From contig NZ_FOLG01000002.1 in assembly GCF_900112335.1 (NCBI RefSeq), positions 282,810 through 346,809 of the forward strand: DNA of 64,000 bases. Reading direction: 5' to 3'. Shown in pieces: positions 8,671 through 17,575 of this stretch. A program made the translations under genes and the position numbers. Under the pieces are notes generated by a model. That model saw nothing but the letters and a program-made list of their open reading frames with translations, searched no databases and was not told the origin of the DNA. Positions within the stretch are counted from its first letter, which is position 1, and the number at the start of each line of letters is the position of its first letter. The DNA is from Tropicimonas isoalkanivorans (lineage in GTDB: Bacteria; Pseudomonadota; Alphaproteobacteria; Rhodobacterales; Rhodobacteraceae).

Positions 8671-10469
8671 TCAAACCCCTTGCCGAAATCGAGAACGTCG
8701 ACGATCTCGGCTGGCGCGAACAGCGCAGGCTCTTCGTCTGGCTCTGGCGCGACTACATGCGCAAGCACATCGTGCCGGTCGTGGTGGCGGCCCTCCTCAT
8801 GTCCATCGAAGGCTCCATGCTGGGCCTCATGAGCTACATGATGAAACCGATGTTCGACGACGTCTTCGTCGGCGGCAATGAAGAGGCGATGCTCATTGTC
8901 GGCATCGTCATGATGGGCATTTTCGTCATCCGGGCCTTCGCCAACGTCGCGCAGCGCGTGCTGATCACGCGCACCTCTGCCAAGATCGTGTTCGAACTTC
9001 AGACCCGGCTGCTGCAACACGTGATGACGCTCGACACCCTGTTCCATCAGGCCAACCCACCGGGCGCACTGATGGAACGGATTCGCGGCGATACCGGAGC
9101 GATCCGCAACGTCTCCAACGTTCTGATCACCGGCGCCGGACGGGACGTGATGTCGCTCGTCTCCCTGCTCGCCGTGGTCTTCTGGATCGACTGGCGCTGG
9201 ACGCTGATCGCCTTGGTCGGCGTGCCGTTGCTGGTGCTTCCCTCGCTGCTCGTCCAGCGGTTCGTCCGCCAGGTCTCGCTCCGCAACCGCATCAACGCCG
9301 GCATGATGAGCACCCGGCTCGACGAGATCTTTCACGGCATCACGCCCATCAAGCTCAACGCCCTGGAGGCCTACCAGACCGGCCGGTTCCGCGACCTCGC
9401 CGACCAGCAGATCCAAACGGAGACCCGGGCCAGCTTCGGCAAGGCGCTGATCCCTGCCATGATCGACATCATGAGCGGCATCGGGTTCTGCGCGGTTCTG
9501 CTCTACGGCGGCAGCGAAATCCTCGCCGGCGAAAAGACGCTGGGGGAGTTCATGAGCTTCTTCGCCGCCATGGCGCTCGCCTTTGATCCGATCCGGCGGA
9601 TCGGGGGGATGAGCGGCGTCTGGCAGGCCACCGCCGTCAGCCTTCACCGGCTCAAGACACTGCTCGAGATGCGGCCCAACCTCAAGAGTCCCGAACACCC
9701 GGTGCGTCTGCCGGAGGCGCAGGGCGATATCCGGCTGGACGGGGTCGAGCTTGCCTACGGCGACCTGCCGGTCCTGCGCGGCACCACGTTCACGGCCCAT
9801 GCCGGTCAGACGACGGCACTCGTTGGCCTGTCAGGCGCGGGCAAATCCACCGTCTTCAACGTTCTGACCCGGCTCGTGGAAATCGACGGCGGTGTTGTGA
9901 CCATGAGCGGCACGGATATCCGCCGTTTCGACATCGCCGACCTACGCGGCCAGTTCTCGGTCGTCACGCAGGATGCGCTGCTCTTCGACGAGTCGGTGCG
10001 AGAGAACATCCTGCTCGGCCGCACGGATGTCTCCGAGGAACGGCTGCGCGAGGTGATCGACGCCGCCTTCGTTTCCGATTTCATCGACGCGCTGTCGGAT
10101 GGCATCGACAGCCCCGCCGGCCCGCGCGGCTCCGCCCTCTCCGGCGGCCAGCGGCAGCGCGTGGCCATCGCCCGCGCCCTGCTGCGCGACACGCCGATCC
10201 TGCTGCTGGACGAGGCGACCTCCGCTCTCGACGCCCACTCGGAGGCGGTGGTGCAGTCCGCGCTCGAACGGCTGTCGGAGGGCCGGACCACCCTCGTCAT
10301 CGCCCACCGCCTCGCCACGGTGCGCAACGCCGACAAGATCGTGGTGATGGACGCCGGACGCGTGGTGGAACAGGGCACCCACGCCGAGCTGCTGGAGCGG
10401 GACGGTGCCTATGCCGAACTCTACCGCCTTCAGTTCAGCGAGCGCGACGAAGCCTCCGCCGCCGAATAG
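8667..10469 (+). CDS. MsbA-type ABC exporter (membrane domain fused to ATPase)
   Basis: The 600-residue half-transporter has an N-terminal membrane domain with about six helices (residues 35–320) and a C-terminal ATPase. The ATPase has Walker A GLSGAGKST (387–395), signature LSGGQRQR, Walker B ILLLDEATSALD and a switch histidine in VIAHRLATV. This layout is that of MsbA/LmrA-type exporters that flip lipids or hydrophobic compounds out of the inner leaflet; two copies would form the transporter. I start it at the ATG overlapping the phosphatase stop, because the long upstream extension of the frame is out of keeping with the family. The cargo is unknown; lipid A is possible but unproven. Confidence 0.9.
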   Translation: MIKPLAEIENVDDLGWREQRRLFVWLWRDYMRKHIVPVVVAALLMSIEGSMLGLMSYMMKPMFDDVFVGGNEEAMLIVGIVMMGIFVIRAFANVAQRVLITRTSAKIVFELQTRLLQHVMTLDTLFHQANPPGALMERIRGDTGAIRNVSNVLITGAGRDVMSLVSLLAVVFWIDWRWTLIALVGVPLLVLPSLLVQRFVRQVSLRNRINAGMMSTRLDEIFHGITPIKLNALEAYQTGRFRDLADQQIQTETRASFGKALIPAMIDIMSGIGFCAVLLYGGSEILAGEKTLGEFMSFFAAMALAFDPIRRIGGMSGVWQATAVSLHRLKTLLEMRPNLKSPEHPVRLPEAQGDIRLDGVELAYGDLPVLRGTTFTAHAGQTTALVGLSGAGKSTVFNVLTRLVEIDGGVVTMSGTDIRRFDIADLRGQFSVVTQDALLFDESVRENILLGRTDVSEERLREVIDAAFVSDFIDALSDGIDSPAGPRGSALSGGQRQRVAIARALLRDTPILLLDEATSALDAHSEAVVQSALERLSEGRTTLVIAHRLATVRNADKIVVMDAGRVVEQGTHAELLERDGAYAELYRLQFSERDEASAAE

Positions 10470-11137
10470 CCCCGCGCAAGCCGCTCCGGGGGGACCCCCG
10501 TCATGTACCGCGCAAGCCTCCAGAGGTTACGCGCCCCTTGCCCGACCCACCCTTGCGCCGCGTAGCGATCCGCCGACGTCGAGACCGTCGCCGGCAGCAG
10601 CCGCACCCGTCGCCCGAGCGCCCGCGCAAGCGCGACGTCCTCCATCAGCGGAATGTCCAGGTACCCTCCGGACCTCTCGTAAAGCGCCCGCGACAGGAGA
10701 AGCCCCTGGTCACCGTAAGGCAAACGGAGCGCCCGGCTCCGCAGGTTGGCCCACCCCGCCACGATCCGCGGCGCCACCCCCCGCGCCCGGAAGGACAAGC
10801 GAAAGGCACCGGCGCAGTCCGGCTCCACCATCGCCGCCTCAACGACGTCCACCCACCCCGCTGGCAAGTGCGTGTCCGCGTGCAGCACCAGTAGCCACGC
10901 CCCCCGCGCCGCCGCGCAGCCCCGCCGCAACTGGCCGCCACGGCCCGCGTCGCCGCGAACGACATGAGCGCCGACGGCCTCGGCCAGCGCGACCGTTTCG
11001 TCCCCCGATCCCCCGTCACTGATGACCAGATCGCGCACCAGCCCCGCCGCCACGCCCTCGAATACGCCCGGCAGCGACCCACGCAGGGCCGCCTCGGCGT
11101 TCAGGGTCGGGATCACGACGGAAAGCGGCGCAGTCAT
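10430..11137 (-). CDS. Family 2 glycosyltransferase (TIGR04283-like)
   Basis: A 235-residue GT-A glycosyltransferase beginning LSVVIPTLNAEAAL, with SDGGSGDET at the nucleotide-sugar site and the LHADTHLP metal-binding region. The RGGQLRRG segment and short length match the TIGR04283 group, some members of which are proposed to act in arsenosugar or related small-molecule glycosylation; that link is family knowledge and not tested here. It converges with the ABC exporter and their 3' ends overlap by 40 bp. Confidence 0.82.
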   Translation of the reverse strand: MTAPLSVVIPTLNAEAALRGSLPGVFEGVAAGLVRDLVISDGGSGDETVALAEAVGAHVVRGDAGRGGQLRRGCAAARGAWLLVLHADTHLPAGWVDVVEAAMVEPDCAGAFRLSFRARGVAPRIVAGWANLRSRALRLPYGDQGLLLSRALYERSGGYLDIPLMEDVALARALGRRVRLLPATVSTSADRYAAQGWVGQGARNLWRLARYMTGVPPERLARGYSAAEASSRSLN

Positions 11138-11206
11138 CTCACCTCCGGGTCTGTCGGGCCAGCGCGCCCTCCCCTATATAGGAGCGGAGCGGAAAGGGAG
11201 AACGAA

Positions 11207-11962
11207 ATGACCGGGGAACAGGCATCGGGGCGCAGCGTGCTCGCCATCGGCGGCGGCGACCGCGAGCATTTCCTGCAAGGGCTCGTCACCAACGACGTGG
11301 CCAAGCTGGCCCACGGCGCCGTCTACGCCGCCCTCCTGACGCCGCAGGGGAAATACCTCGCCGACTTCTTCCTGATCCCAAACGGCGAGCGCATCCTGCT
11401 CGACGTGGCCGAACCCATGGCAGCCGGTCTCGCCAAGCGGCTCACCATGTACCGCCTGCGGGCCGACGTGACCATCGAGGCCACGGACCTTAACGTGCTC
11501 CGCGGCGTCGGGGACGCGCCGGACGTCGCCTTCGCCGACCCGCGCCATCCCTCGCTGGGCTGGCGGCTCTACACGCCGTCCACCGGTGACGCGCCAGCGA
11601 CAGATTGGGACGCCCTCCGCGTATCCGCCTGCGTGCCGGAAAGCGGCATCGAGCTGATCCCGGACGACAGCTACATCCTCGAATGCGGATTCGAGCGGCT
11701 GAATGGCGTGGATTTCCACAAGGGCTGCTACGTCGGGCAGGAAGTCACCGCGCGGATGAAGCACAAGACGGAGCTTCGGAAGGGCCTCGTCACCGTTGCC
11801 GTAGACGGCAGCGCTCCGGTCGGCTCCGAGATCGTCTCCGGCGAGGTGGCCGTCGGGCGGCTTTACACCCAATCGCAGGGCCACGGGCTCGCCCATCTGC
11901 GGTTCGACCGCGCCACCGGCGCAATGCAGGCCGGCTCGGCGACAGTCACATGGGAGCGGTAG
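11207..11962 (+). CDS. ygfZ: YgfZ/GcvT-like folate-binding Fe–S maturation protein
   Basis: A 251-residue protein of the YgfZ/IBA57 group, which uses tetrahydrofolate to help insert or repair [4Fe-4S] clusters in certain enzymes. The diagnostic KGCYVGQE motif with its conserved Cys is near residue 179, following an LECGFERLNGVDF segment. The opening REHFLQGLVTNDV is also characteristic. The ATG at 11207 has AAGGGAG 6 bases upstream. Its 3' end overlaps the fructosamine kinase gene by 13 bp, indicating co-transcription. Several clients of such factors occur in this window (sulfite and APS reductases), but no specific client is shown. Confidence 0.88.
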   Translation: MTGEQASGRSVLAIGGGDREHFLQGLVTNDVAKLAHGAVYAALLTPQGKYLADFFLIPNGERILLDVAEPMAAGLAKRLTMYRLRADVTIEATDLNVLRGVGDAPDVAFADPRHPSLGWRLYTPSTGDAPATDWDALRVSACVPESGIELIPDDSYILECGFERLNGVDFHKGCYVGQEVTARMKHKTELRKGLVTVAVDGSAPVGSEIVSGEVAVGRLYTQSQGHGLAHLRFDRATGAMQAGSATVTWER

Positions 11963-12765
11963 CCGCCGCCACCCGCGCCGCCGAAGAGACGTTCGGCACG
12001 CCCCCTGCCTCCGCCCGCGCCCTCCATGGCGGCGACCTCTCGGACGTCCTCCTGCTGGAGTGGCCAGACGGACGGCGGGTCGTTGCGAAATGCGGCCCCC
12101 TCGTGGACCGGGAGGCCCGAATGCTCCGCGCCATCCGGTCCGCCGGCGCGCCGGCTCCGGACGTCCTGGCGTGCACCGCGCACGTGCTGTTCCTGGAGAC
12201 CTTGGACGAAGCCTCCCCAACGCCGCCCGCTTGGCAGTCCCTCGGCGTCGGCCTCCGCCGCCTGCACGACAGCACCGGCGCGACCTACGGCTGGCAAGAC
12301 GACTACGCCTTCGGGTCCGTCGAAATCCTTAACGACGCGATGGAGGACTGGCCTGCCTTCTGGGGCGAACGCCGCCTGCTGGCCACGGCGAATGGCACGC
12401 CCGCCGACCTGCGCCGCCGCATCGACGCCCTTGTCCGCCGCCTGCCGGACCTCCTGCCGTCCGCGCCGCCCCCGGCCCTCCTCCACGGAGACCTGTGGTC
12501 CGGCAACGCCCTCTTCGGCCCGGGCGGCACCGCCTTCTTCATCGATCCCGCCTGCTATCACGGCCACGCGGAGGTCGACCTTGCCATGCTGCACCTCTTC
12601 GGCCGTCCCGCCCCGGCGTTCTGGGAGGGGTACGGCCCCACCGAGCCGGGCATGGACGACCGCCGCCCCGTCTACCAGCTCTGGCCGGCCCTGGTGCACC
12701 TGCGCCTCTTCGGCAGCAGCTACCGCGGCCTCGTCGAGCGCTGCCTGTCCGCCGTCGGGGGTTGA
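11950..12765 (+). CDS. Fructosamine kinase family protein
   Basis: A 271-residue aminoglycoside-phosphotransferase-fold kinase of the fructosamine-3-kinase group, which phosphorylates sugar adducts on lysine side chains and so starts deglycation. The catalytic loop HGDLWSGN and the metal-binding FIDPACYHGHAEVDLAM are clear. The N-lobe lysine is in VAKCGP and an FLETL hinge follows. It starts inside the end of ygfZ (13-bp overlap). A hairpin terminator follows 10 bp after its stop. Confidence 0.87.
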   Translation: MGAVAAATRAAEETFGTPPASARALHGGDLSDVLLLEWPDGRRVVAKCGPLVDREARMLRAIRSAGAPAPDVLACTAHVLFLETLDEASPTPPAWQSLGVGLRRLHDSTGATYGWQDDYAFGSVEILNDAMEDWPAFWGERRLLATANGTPADLRRRIDALVRRLPDLLPSAPPPALLHGDLWSGNALFGPGGTAFFIDPACYHGHAEVDLAMLHLFGRPAPAFWEGYGPTEPGMDDRRPVYQLWPALVHLRLFGSSYRGLVERCLSAVGG

Positions 12766-12774
12766 AACGCAAAC

Positions 12775-12800
12775 GGGCCGCGCGATGGCGGCCCTATTTT
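12775..12800 (+). terminator. Rho-independent terminator, probably bidirectional
   Basis: A 7-bp perfect stem (GGGCCGC/GCGGCCC, 12775–12781 with 12788–12794) and a 6-nt loop is followed by TATTTT. It lies between the convergent fructosamine kinase and efp genes and can stop plus-strand transcription; on the other strand it is followed by GTTTGCGTTT. Confidence 0.65.
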
Positions 12801-12818
12801 CGGAGCGGTAAGAGCCGG

Positions 12819-13382
12819 TCAGGCCCGCTCGGAATACTCCATCGTTTCGGTGTTCACGACGATGTCTTCGTCCTGCCCAACGAAGGGCGGCACCATCACC
12901 TTGACGCCGTTGTCCAGCAGCGCGGGCTTGAAGGAGTTGGCGGCCGTCTGGCCCTTCACCACCGGCTCCGTTTCCACCACCTTGCAGACCACTTTCTGCG
13001 GCAGGCTCGCACTCAGCGCCTCCTGCTCGTAGTACTCGATCTGGATCGTCATCCCGTCCTGCAGGAACGGACGCCGCTCCCCGAGGATCTCGGCGGGCAG
13101 CTCGATCTGCTCGAACGTGTCGTTGTCCATGAACACCAGCATCCCATCGTTTTCATACAGGAATTGCTGGTCTTTCTGCTCCAGACGCACGCGTTCGACC
13201 TTGTCGGCACTGCGAAAACGCTCGTTCAGCTTGGAACCATTGCGCAGGTTGCGCAGCTCCACCTGAGCGAACGCGCCGCCCTTGCCGGGCTTCACATGGT
13301 CCACCTTGACCGCGGCCCAAAGGCCGTCGTTATGCTCCAGAACATTGCCCGGGCGAATTTCGTTTCCGTTAATTTTCGGCAT
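12819..13382 (-). CDS. efp: Translation elongation factor P
   Basis: A full-length 187-residue EF-P, which binds stalled ribosomes and relieves pausing at consecutive prolines. The N-terminal KOW-like domain carries VKPGKGGAF, with Lys34 at the tip that in other bacteria is beta-lysylated or otherwise modified. Two OB-type domains follow, with the conserved [16 protein letters not shown] stretch in the middle. No modification gene such as epmA lies in the window. It is transcribed away from the small conserved gene at 13595. Confidence 0.96.
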   Translation of the reverse strand: MPKINGNEIRPGNVLEHNDGLWAAVKVDHVKPGKGGAFAQVELRNLRNGSKLNERFRSADKVERVRLEQKDQQFLYENDGMLVFMDNDTFEQIELPAEILGERRPFLQDGMTIQIEYYEQEALSASLPQKVVCKVVETEPVVKGQTAANSFKPALLDNGVKVMVPPFVGQDEDIVVNTETMEYSERA

Positions 13383-13594
13383 GAAGAGTCTCGTGCGGCG
13401 CTTGATCCGGTTTCGCCGGCCTCTATATCTTGGTCATCCGGGGCTGGCAAGTCGACCAGATATGGCGTTTTGGAAGATAGAGCTATGCGTTGGGAACATG
13501 GGTGGCATTCCAAAACGGAAATACCGAATCGCAGCAAATAGGTCATATTCGGCGCCATGCCGAAAAGACAAGAGCAAGAATAAAGGACGACGAG

Positions 13595-13918
13595 ATGAGT
13601 GATTTCGTTGACGGCACGGCTTTCAATTATGAGCAGGGTCAGAGAGCGAGGAAGCTCTTTGCTGCTGTTGTGTTGGCCGCGCTGGATGATGCCATTGCCG
13701 ATGACAAGAAATACGGTAACGGCCCTGAGCAGATCGCCCGTTGGGCGCGCTCTCGCGATGGGCGTGAAGTGCTGAGCTGTGCCGGGATCGACCCCAATGA
13801 ACGGGTTGTGTCCGGCTTGATGCAATTCGTCGCGAGCGGTGTGCGGACGTCTGTCGCGCTATCCCGCGAGGAAAGCGAACGTCGCCAAGCCGCGGCCGAA
13901 CAAGCCGAGGCCGCCTGA
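13595..13918 (+). CDS. Small conserved protein, DUF6280-like
   Basis: A 107-residue acidic/basic mixed protein starting MSDFVDGTAFNYEQG, with central NGPEQIARWARSRDGREVLSCAG and an Ala/Glu-rich helical end. I recognise the sequence as one conserved across Rhodobacterales (DUF6280 as I recall it), without known function. It has no membrane segment or signal peptide. The ATG at 13595 has AAAGGA upstream, and the frame before it is chance. A strong terminator follows 43 bp after the stop, so it appears to be a single-gene unit. Confidence 0.75.
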   Translation: MSDFVDGTAFNYEQGQRARKLFAAVVLAALDDAIADDKKYGNGPEQIARWARSRDGREVLSCAGIDPNERVVSGLMQFVASGVRTSVALSREESERRQAAAEQAEAA

Positions 13919-13961
13919 TCCTGCCCGCCTGCCCCTGGCCGGGCGGACTGGAAACCAACCG

Positions 13962-13994
13962 AAAAAGGGTGCGCACCCTCCGCGCACCCTTTTT
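13962..13994 (+). terminator. Strong rho-independent terminator
   Basis: A 13-bp perfect stem (AAAAAGGGTGCGC at 13962–13974 pairing with 13982–13994) with a 7-nt loop ends in five T residues. It closes the small gene at 13595. The symmetric A and T runs would make it work on either strand. Confidence 0.85.
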
Positions 13995-14860
13995 CGTTGT
14001 GGCGACTCGACATCTAGCGCCCGACAAACTCACCCCGTCAGCGATATCCGAATAGCCGCGCCGGCCCGGTCGCTGCAGCCCGGGACAGTCGCCCCGATTC
14101 CGTGCAAGTACCACCGGAGTAGAAACGGCGTGGCCCTCTGGTCGAACTTGCGCCGTCCCTCTGGTCGCCCGCCTCTGCGCGTATCACCTATATTAACGCC
14201 GGTAATGGGAACGTTGGTGCGCCTTTCTCATAGCGCGGACTGGGACATACTCTTGGTATCCACTCGTGCCGCTCCGAGGATCGCTCGTACGCTCTTAAGG
14301 AGGACGCCGTCTGATCGGACATTATCGGCCCACGAGCTCGACTAAGCGCGGCCGGCCGAGCGACACCCCCATCCTCAGGCGCATCGACCGTGCGCGAAGG
14401 CTGGATCCATGGCTCGCGTTTCTCTCGTAGCGCTGCCTCGTCCACCTCGGCACCGATTGGCGCGGGGCTGAGCATTGGTCAAAATCTCCCATGACGCGTT
14501 TCCACTGGTCCTTCTCGCGTCGGCCCACGAGCTCCAAAGCGCCTGCCGAGAAAGCGGCCCGCCTTACGTACGGCAGATTGCGCGCGCAGCCTGGATTCGC
14601 GGCCGTGAGTCAAACATGGGCGTTGTCTCATACACCCAATTCGCCTGTTGGGGTAAAATGGGGATCTCACCCAGTTCGATCAGGCCGGAGCCAGCCGATC
14701 TCGGGTGCAACGGCCTACGAACGCCACGAAACTGCCCGGGAGAGCGGCGGGCCGACGTGGGCGGGCGAGTCAATGGCGCGGCAGAATTGAAATCGCGGTC
14801 CGCGATCCTCTTGTGCGCGATCTCCTGTAGCCCAGGCACCCACTGGTGCCGTTTAGGGTC
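13995..14860. other. Gene-poor stretch with short degenerate repeats
   Basis: No frame here has family-like composition, and stop codons are frequent in all frames. A 15-base word TCGGCCCACGAGCTC occurs twice (14325–14339 and 14520–14534), and the sequence after each copy remains loosely similar (AAGCG followed by GCCGAG). A related GAGAGCGGCGGGCC segment appears near 14741. This looks like decayed or non-coding DNA. In other alphaproteobacteria the position downstream of the PopZ gene is often occupied by valS, which is not here. Confidence 0.5.
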
Positions 14861-15976
14861 CTACTCGAAATCTCGCATGGAAAGTGCCCGGTGGATCTCC
14901 CGGCGGACCAGCTTGCGCACGTTGCGGGTGATGCGTTCACCGAGTTCCCCTTGCAGTTCCTTGTGCACGCACTCCGAGATCAGGGCCGACAGGGCATCGG
15001 CATCCAGACCGGAGCCATAGGCGCCCGACGCGGCGGAGCTTTTGGCGACGTCTGTCGGAGTTTCCAAGCGGGACGGATGATCCCCCGCCCCGTTACCGGG
15101 CGCCTCCGCCGCGGCGGCCCCTTGGCGGGCATGCGCCCGGAACGAGGGCATCATGGGCACCACGTCATCGGTCAGCGACGGCGGACGCTGCTGGTCGGAC
15201 GCTGAGTCCCTGTCGTCCGACGCGGAATCCCGGTTCGCAGGCGAATGGCGGAATGTCGGCAGATTGTAAACGTTGGGGTCCGCATGCGTGCCGAACCGAA
15301 AACCGGCGCGCGGCGCGTTCCGCGAGGCAAAGGTCGAGTCGCCGCCGGACTCAGCGTCCTCGCTTACCGATTGCGGAGAGGTTGCTCCGTCCCCGGCGCT
15401 CGCAGGCCGACCCTGTTGCGACGCCGCGGCGCGGTTCCGCCGTTCGACAGCGGCCCGAACGAAACTGGGCACCTCTGCCACGGGAATCTCGGGTGTGGCG
15501 TCGCCGGAAACGTCGTCCTTCGGCTCGGCGGGTTGTTCCGCCTCCGCTACAGGGGAGGTGTCCTCCGGCAAAATCGCCGCCTCCCCGTCCTCATCGGGAT
15601 CGGCGACTTCTGCCGCTTCAGGCTCCTCGGGCACAGGGGAGGCGTCGGTGACCATGTCTTGGTTTGCCGCGTCCAGCGACGCCACTTCGGCCGGCGCGTC
15701 TATCGTTTCCTCCTCCGTCACCCTCAGGGACGGGGTCAGGATGAGGGCCGGTGTCTCGGTCCGGGTACGGGGCCGTGGCGGGGCATGCCGCTCGCTCTCC
15801 GGCTTTTCGACGCGCGCGGAAAACGGCGTCGGCGCGGCGTCGGGCGCCTCTGGAGCAGCCGCGTCCGCAGGCTCCGGCTCTTCCACATCCGGTTCCGTGC
15901 GGGCGTCGCCTTGCACGAGTCGCCGTATGGACAGCAGGACATCCTCGATCTCAGCGTTGGTTACTGGCTCCGACAT
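14861..15976 (-). CDS. PopZ-like polar organizing protein candidate
   Basis: A 371-residue acidic protein in three parts. Residues 1–25 (TNAEIEDVLLSIRRLVQGD) resemble the N-terminal EEILASIRRII helix of PopZ/DUF2497. Residues 26–310 are a long low-complexity Pro/Glu/Ala/Asp-rich linker. Residues 320–371 form a charged helical end (ALSALISECVHKELQ, then RNVRKLVRREIHRAL) like the PopZ oligomerisation region. PopZ forms a polar matrix that anchors the chromosome origin and cell-cycle proteins. The gene follows pcm and tolC on the same strand, an order I know around popZ in alphaproteobacteria. The start has GGGAGGTGAC upstream. Assignment is inference; the linker is longer than in Caulobacter PopZ. 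Confidence 0.6.
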   Translation of the reverse strand: MSEPVTNAEIEDVLLSIRRLVQGDARTEPDVEEPEPADAAAPEAPDAAPTPFSARVEKPESERHAPPRPRTRTETPALILTPSLRVTEEETIDAPAEVASLDAANQDMVTDASPVPEEPEAAEVADPDEDGEAAILPEDTSPVAEAEQPAEPKDDVSGDATPEIPVAEVPSFVRAAVERRNRAAASQQGRPASAGDGATSPQSVSEDAESGGDSTFASRNAPRAGFRFGTHADPNVYNLPTFRHSPANRDSASDDRDSASDQQRPPSLTDDVVPMMPSFRAHARQGAAAAEAPGNGAGDHPSRLETPTDVAKSSAASGAYGSGLDADALSALISECVHKELQGELGERITRNVRKLVRREIHRALSMRDFE

Positions 15977-16098
15977 GTCACCTCCCGCCCTTGCTCATTT
16001 CCCAGGCCCGCGACGAGACCGCACCCTTATCATATGGAAATGCCCCGACTTGTGAAGCCGGGGCCTTCGATCGTCCAGCCACGCGAGCATGCGAACGC

Positions 16099-17514
16099 TT
16101 ATTGCCTGCCGATCTTCCGCAACACCTTGTCGAGCTGTTGCCCCCGCGGCGAGAAGCGCGCGGGCGCGTGTTTGACAGCGTTGTAGTAGCCAGCGGGGTC
16201 ATAGGTCTGAATTCCAAGGTTCAGGTGGTCGACCGTCAACAGACCCATGGCAGAAAGAAGTGAATAAGCTGCTACGTATTGCGTGGCAATCGCGTCGATG
16301 CGGGAGGCGCGGGCGTCCAGCAGTTCCTGTTCGGCGTCCAGCACGTCGAGCGTGGTACGTGCGCCGAGCGTCGCTTCTTCCCGGGTGCCGTCAAAGGCGA
16401 TCTGGGCGGCGTCGATCTGCAGATCGGTGGCCCGGATCTGCGCCCTCGACACCTCAAGGTTCGCCCAGGCGCTGGCCACCTGCTCTTCGATCCCAAGCGT
16501 CGTTTGCAACAGATTGGAGCGCGACGCGTTGCGTTGCGAAATCGCCTGCCGCTCCAGAGCGGCGAGGCGGCCGCCCCGGTAAATCGGCTGGTTCAGCGTG
16601 ATGCCGAGCCGGTGCTCCTCGTCGTCGTACCGGTCGTCCGTGCCGGTCAGCGACGTGACGGTTGCGCTGATCGTCGGCAGATAGGCGCCCTTCGCGATTT
16701 TCATCCCGAGTTCCGCTACGGTCACTTCCCGCTGCGCCTGCCGAATATCCGGGTGCGTCCGCACGGCGACATTCGTCGCCTCGCCAACCGACGCGGCCGT
16801 CACCGGCAGGTTCGCGGGGGTTTGAAGATCGCCGGGATAGCGCCCAACTGCGGTGCGGAAGTTCTCGCGGGAGATGGCATAGTCGCCACGCGCGGCTTCG
16901 AGCGCGCTGACGGCGGCGGCAGAGCGGCTGTCGGCCAGGGCGACGTCCGTCCGGGTCACTTCGCCAACTTCGAACCGGTCTCCGGTGGCCTGCTTTTCCT
17001 GCTGCAGCACCCGAACGTTGTTCTCGCGCAGGTTCACGAAGGCCTGGGCGCGGAGCACGCCGAAATACGCGGTGACGGCCTGCAGCAAAACGCTCTGCTC
17101 CAAGGACCGGAGCGCCTCTCGCGTGGCCAGAACGGTTTCTTTCTCGGCCTCTACTCCAAGCTTGTTCCGCCCGCCCGCGTACAGATCGATCTTCGCCTGA
17201 AGCGCGAAGGTCGCGTTCAGGTTGTCAGGGGTCACGTCTTGGCCGGCAAAGTTAAACTGCCGGTCGTTCGGATGGGTCGCGCCGAAATCGGTGATGAAAT
17301 CCAACGTCGGCAGAAGAGACGAAAAGGCGACCGCGACGTCGTCATCGGCCACCCGCAGCAACGCCCGGTTCTGTTCGAGCAGGTTGGAATTCCTGTAAGC
17401 GTCGATCAAGGCGTCGGACAAGGTCTCCGCCACAGCCCCAATCGGCATGAGCATCGCAACGGCCGTCGCCGCGCCGAAGATATCGCGCCTGAGGCGCCTG
17501 CCATAAATACTCAC
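16099..17514 (-). CDS. tolC: TolC-family outer membrane efflux protein
   Basis: A 471-residue TolC-type channel component with a signal peptide ending in PIGAVA–ET. Two repeated OEP regions of alternating helices and strands follow, for example AYFGVLRAQAFVNLREN and SAWANLEVSRAQIRATDLQI. Three such subunits make a trans-periplasmic duct used by type I secretion and efflux systems. I prefer the GTG start at 17514, preceded by GAGGGAG, which gives a clean signal peptide; a GTG at 17553 would add 13 residues. It lies 61 bp after pcm and 122 bp before the PopZ-like gene. No inner-membrane partner is in the window. Confidence 0.9.
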   Translation of the reverse strand: MSIYGRRLRRDIFGAATAVAMLMPIGAVAETLSDALIDAYRNSNLLEQNRALLRVADDDVAVAFSSLLPTLDFITDFGATHPNDRQFNFAGQDVTPDNLNATFALQAKIDLYAGGRNKLGVEAEKETVLATREALRSLEQSVLLQAVTAYFGVLRAQAFVNLRENNVRVLQQEKQATGDRFEVGEVTRTDVALADSRSAAAVSALEAARGDYAISRENFRTAVGRYPGDLQTPANLPVTAASVGEATNVAVRTHPDIRQAQREVTVAELGMKIAKGAYLPTISATVTSLTGTDDRYDDEEHRLGITLNQPIYRGGRLAALERQAISQRNASRSNLLQTTLGIEEQVASAWANLEVSRAQIRATDLQIDAAQIAFDGTREEATLGARTTLDVLDAEQELLDARASRIDAIATQYVAAYSLLSAMGLLTVDHLNLGIQTYDPAGYYNAVKHAPARFSPRGQQLDKVLRKIGRQ

Positions 17515-17575
17515 GCGAACTGCTCCCTCTCGAAGGCCTGCCTTTTCTTGCACTATAGCAGGCTCGATTCGCCGA

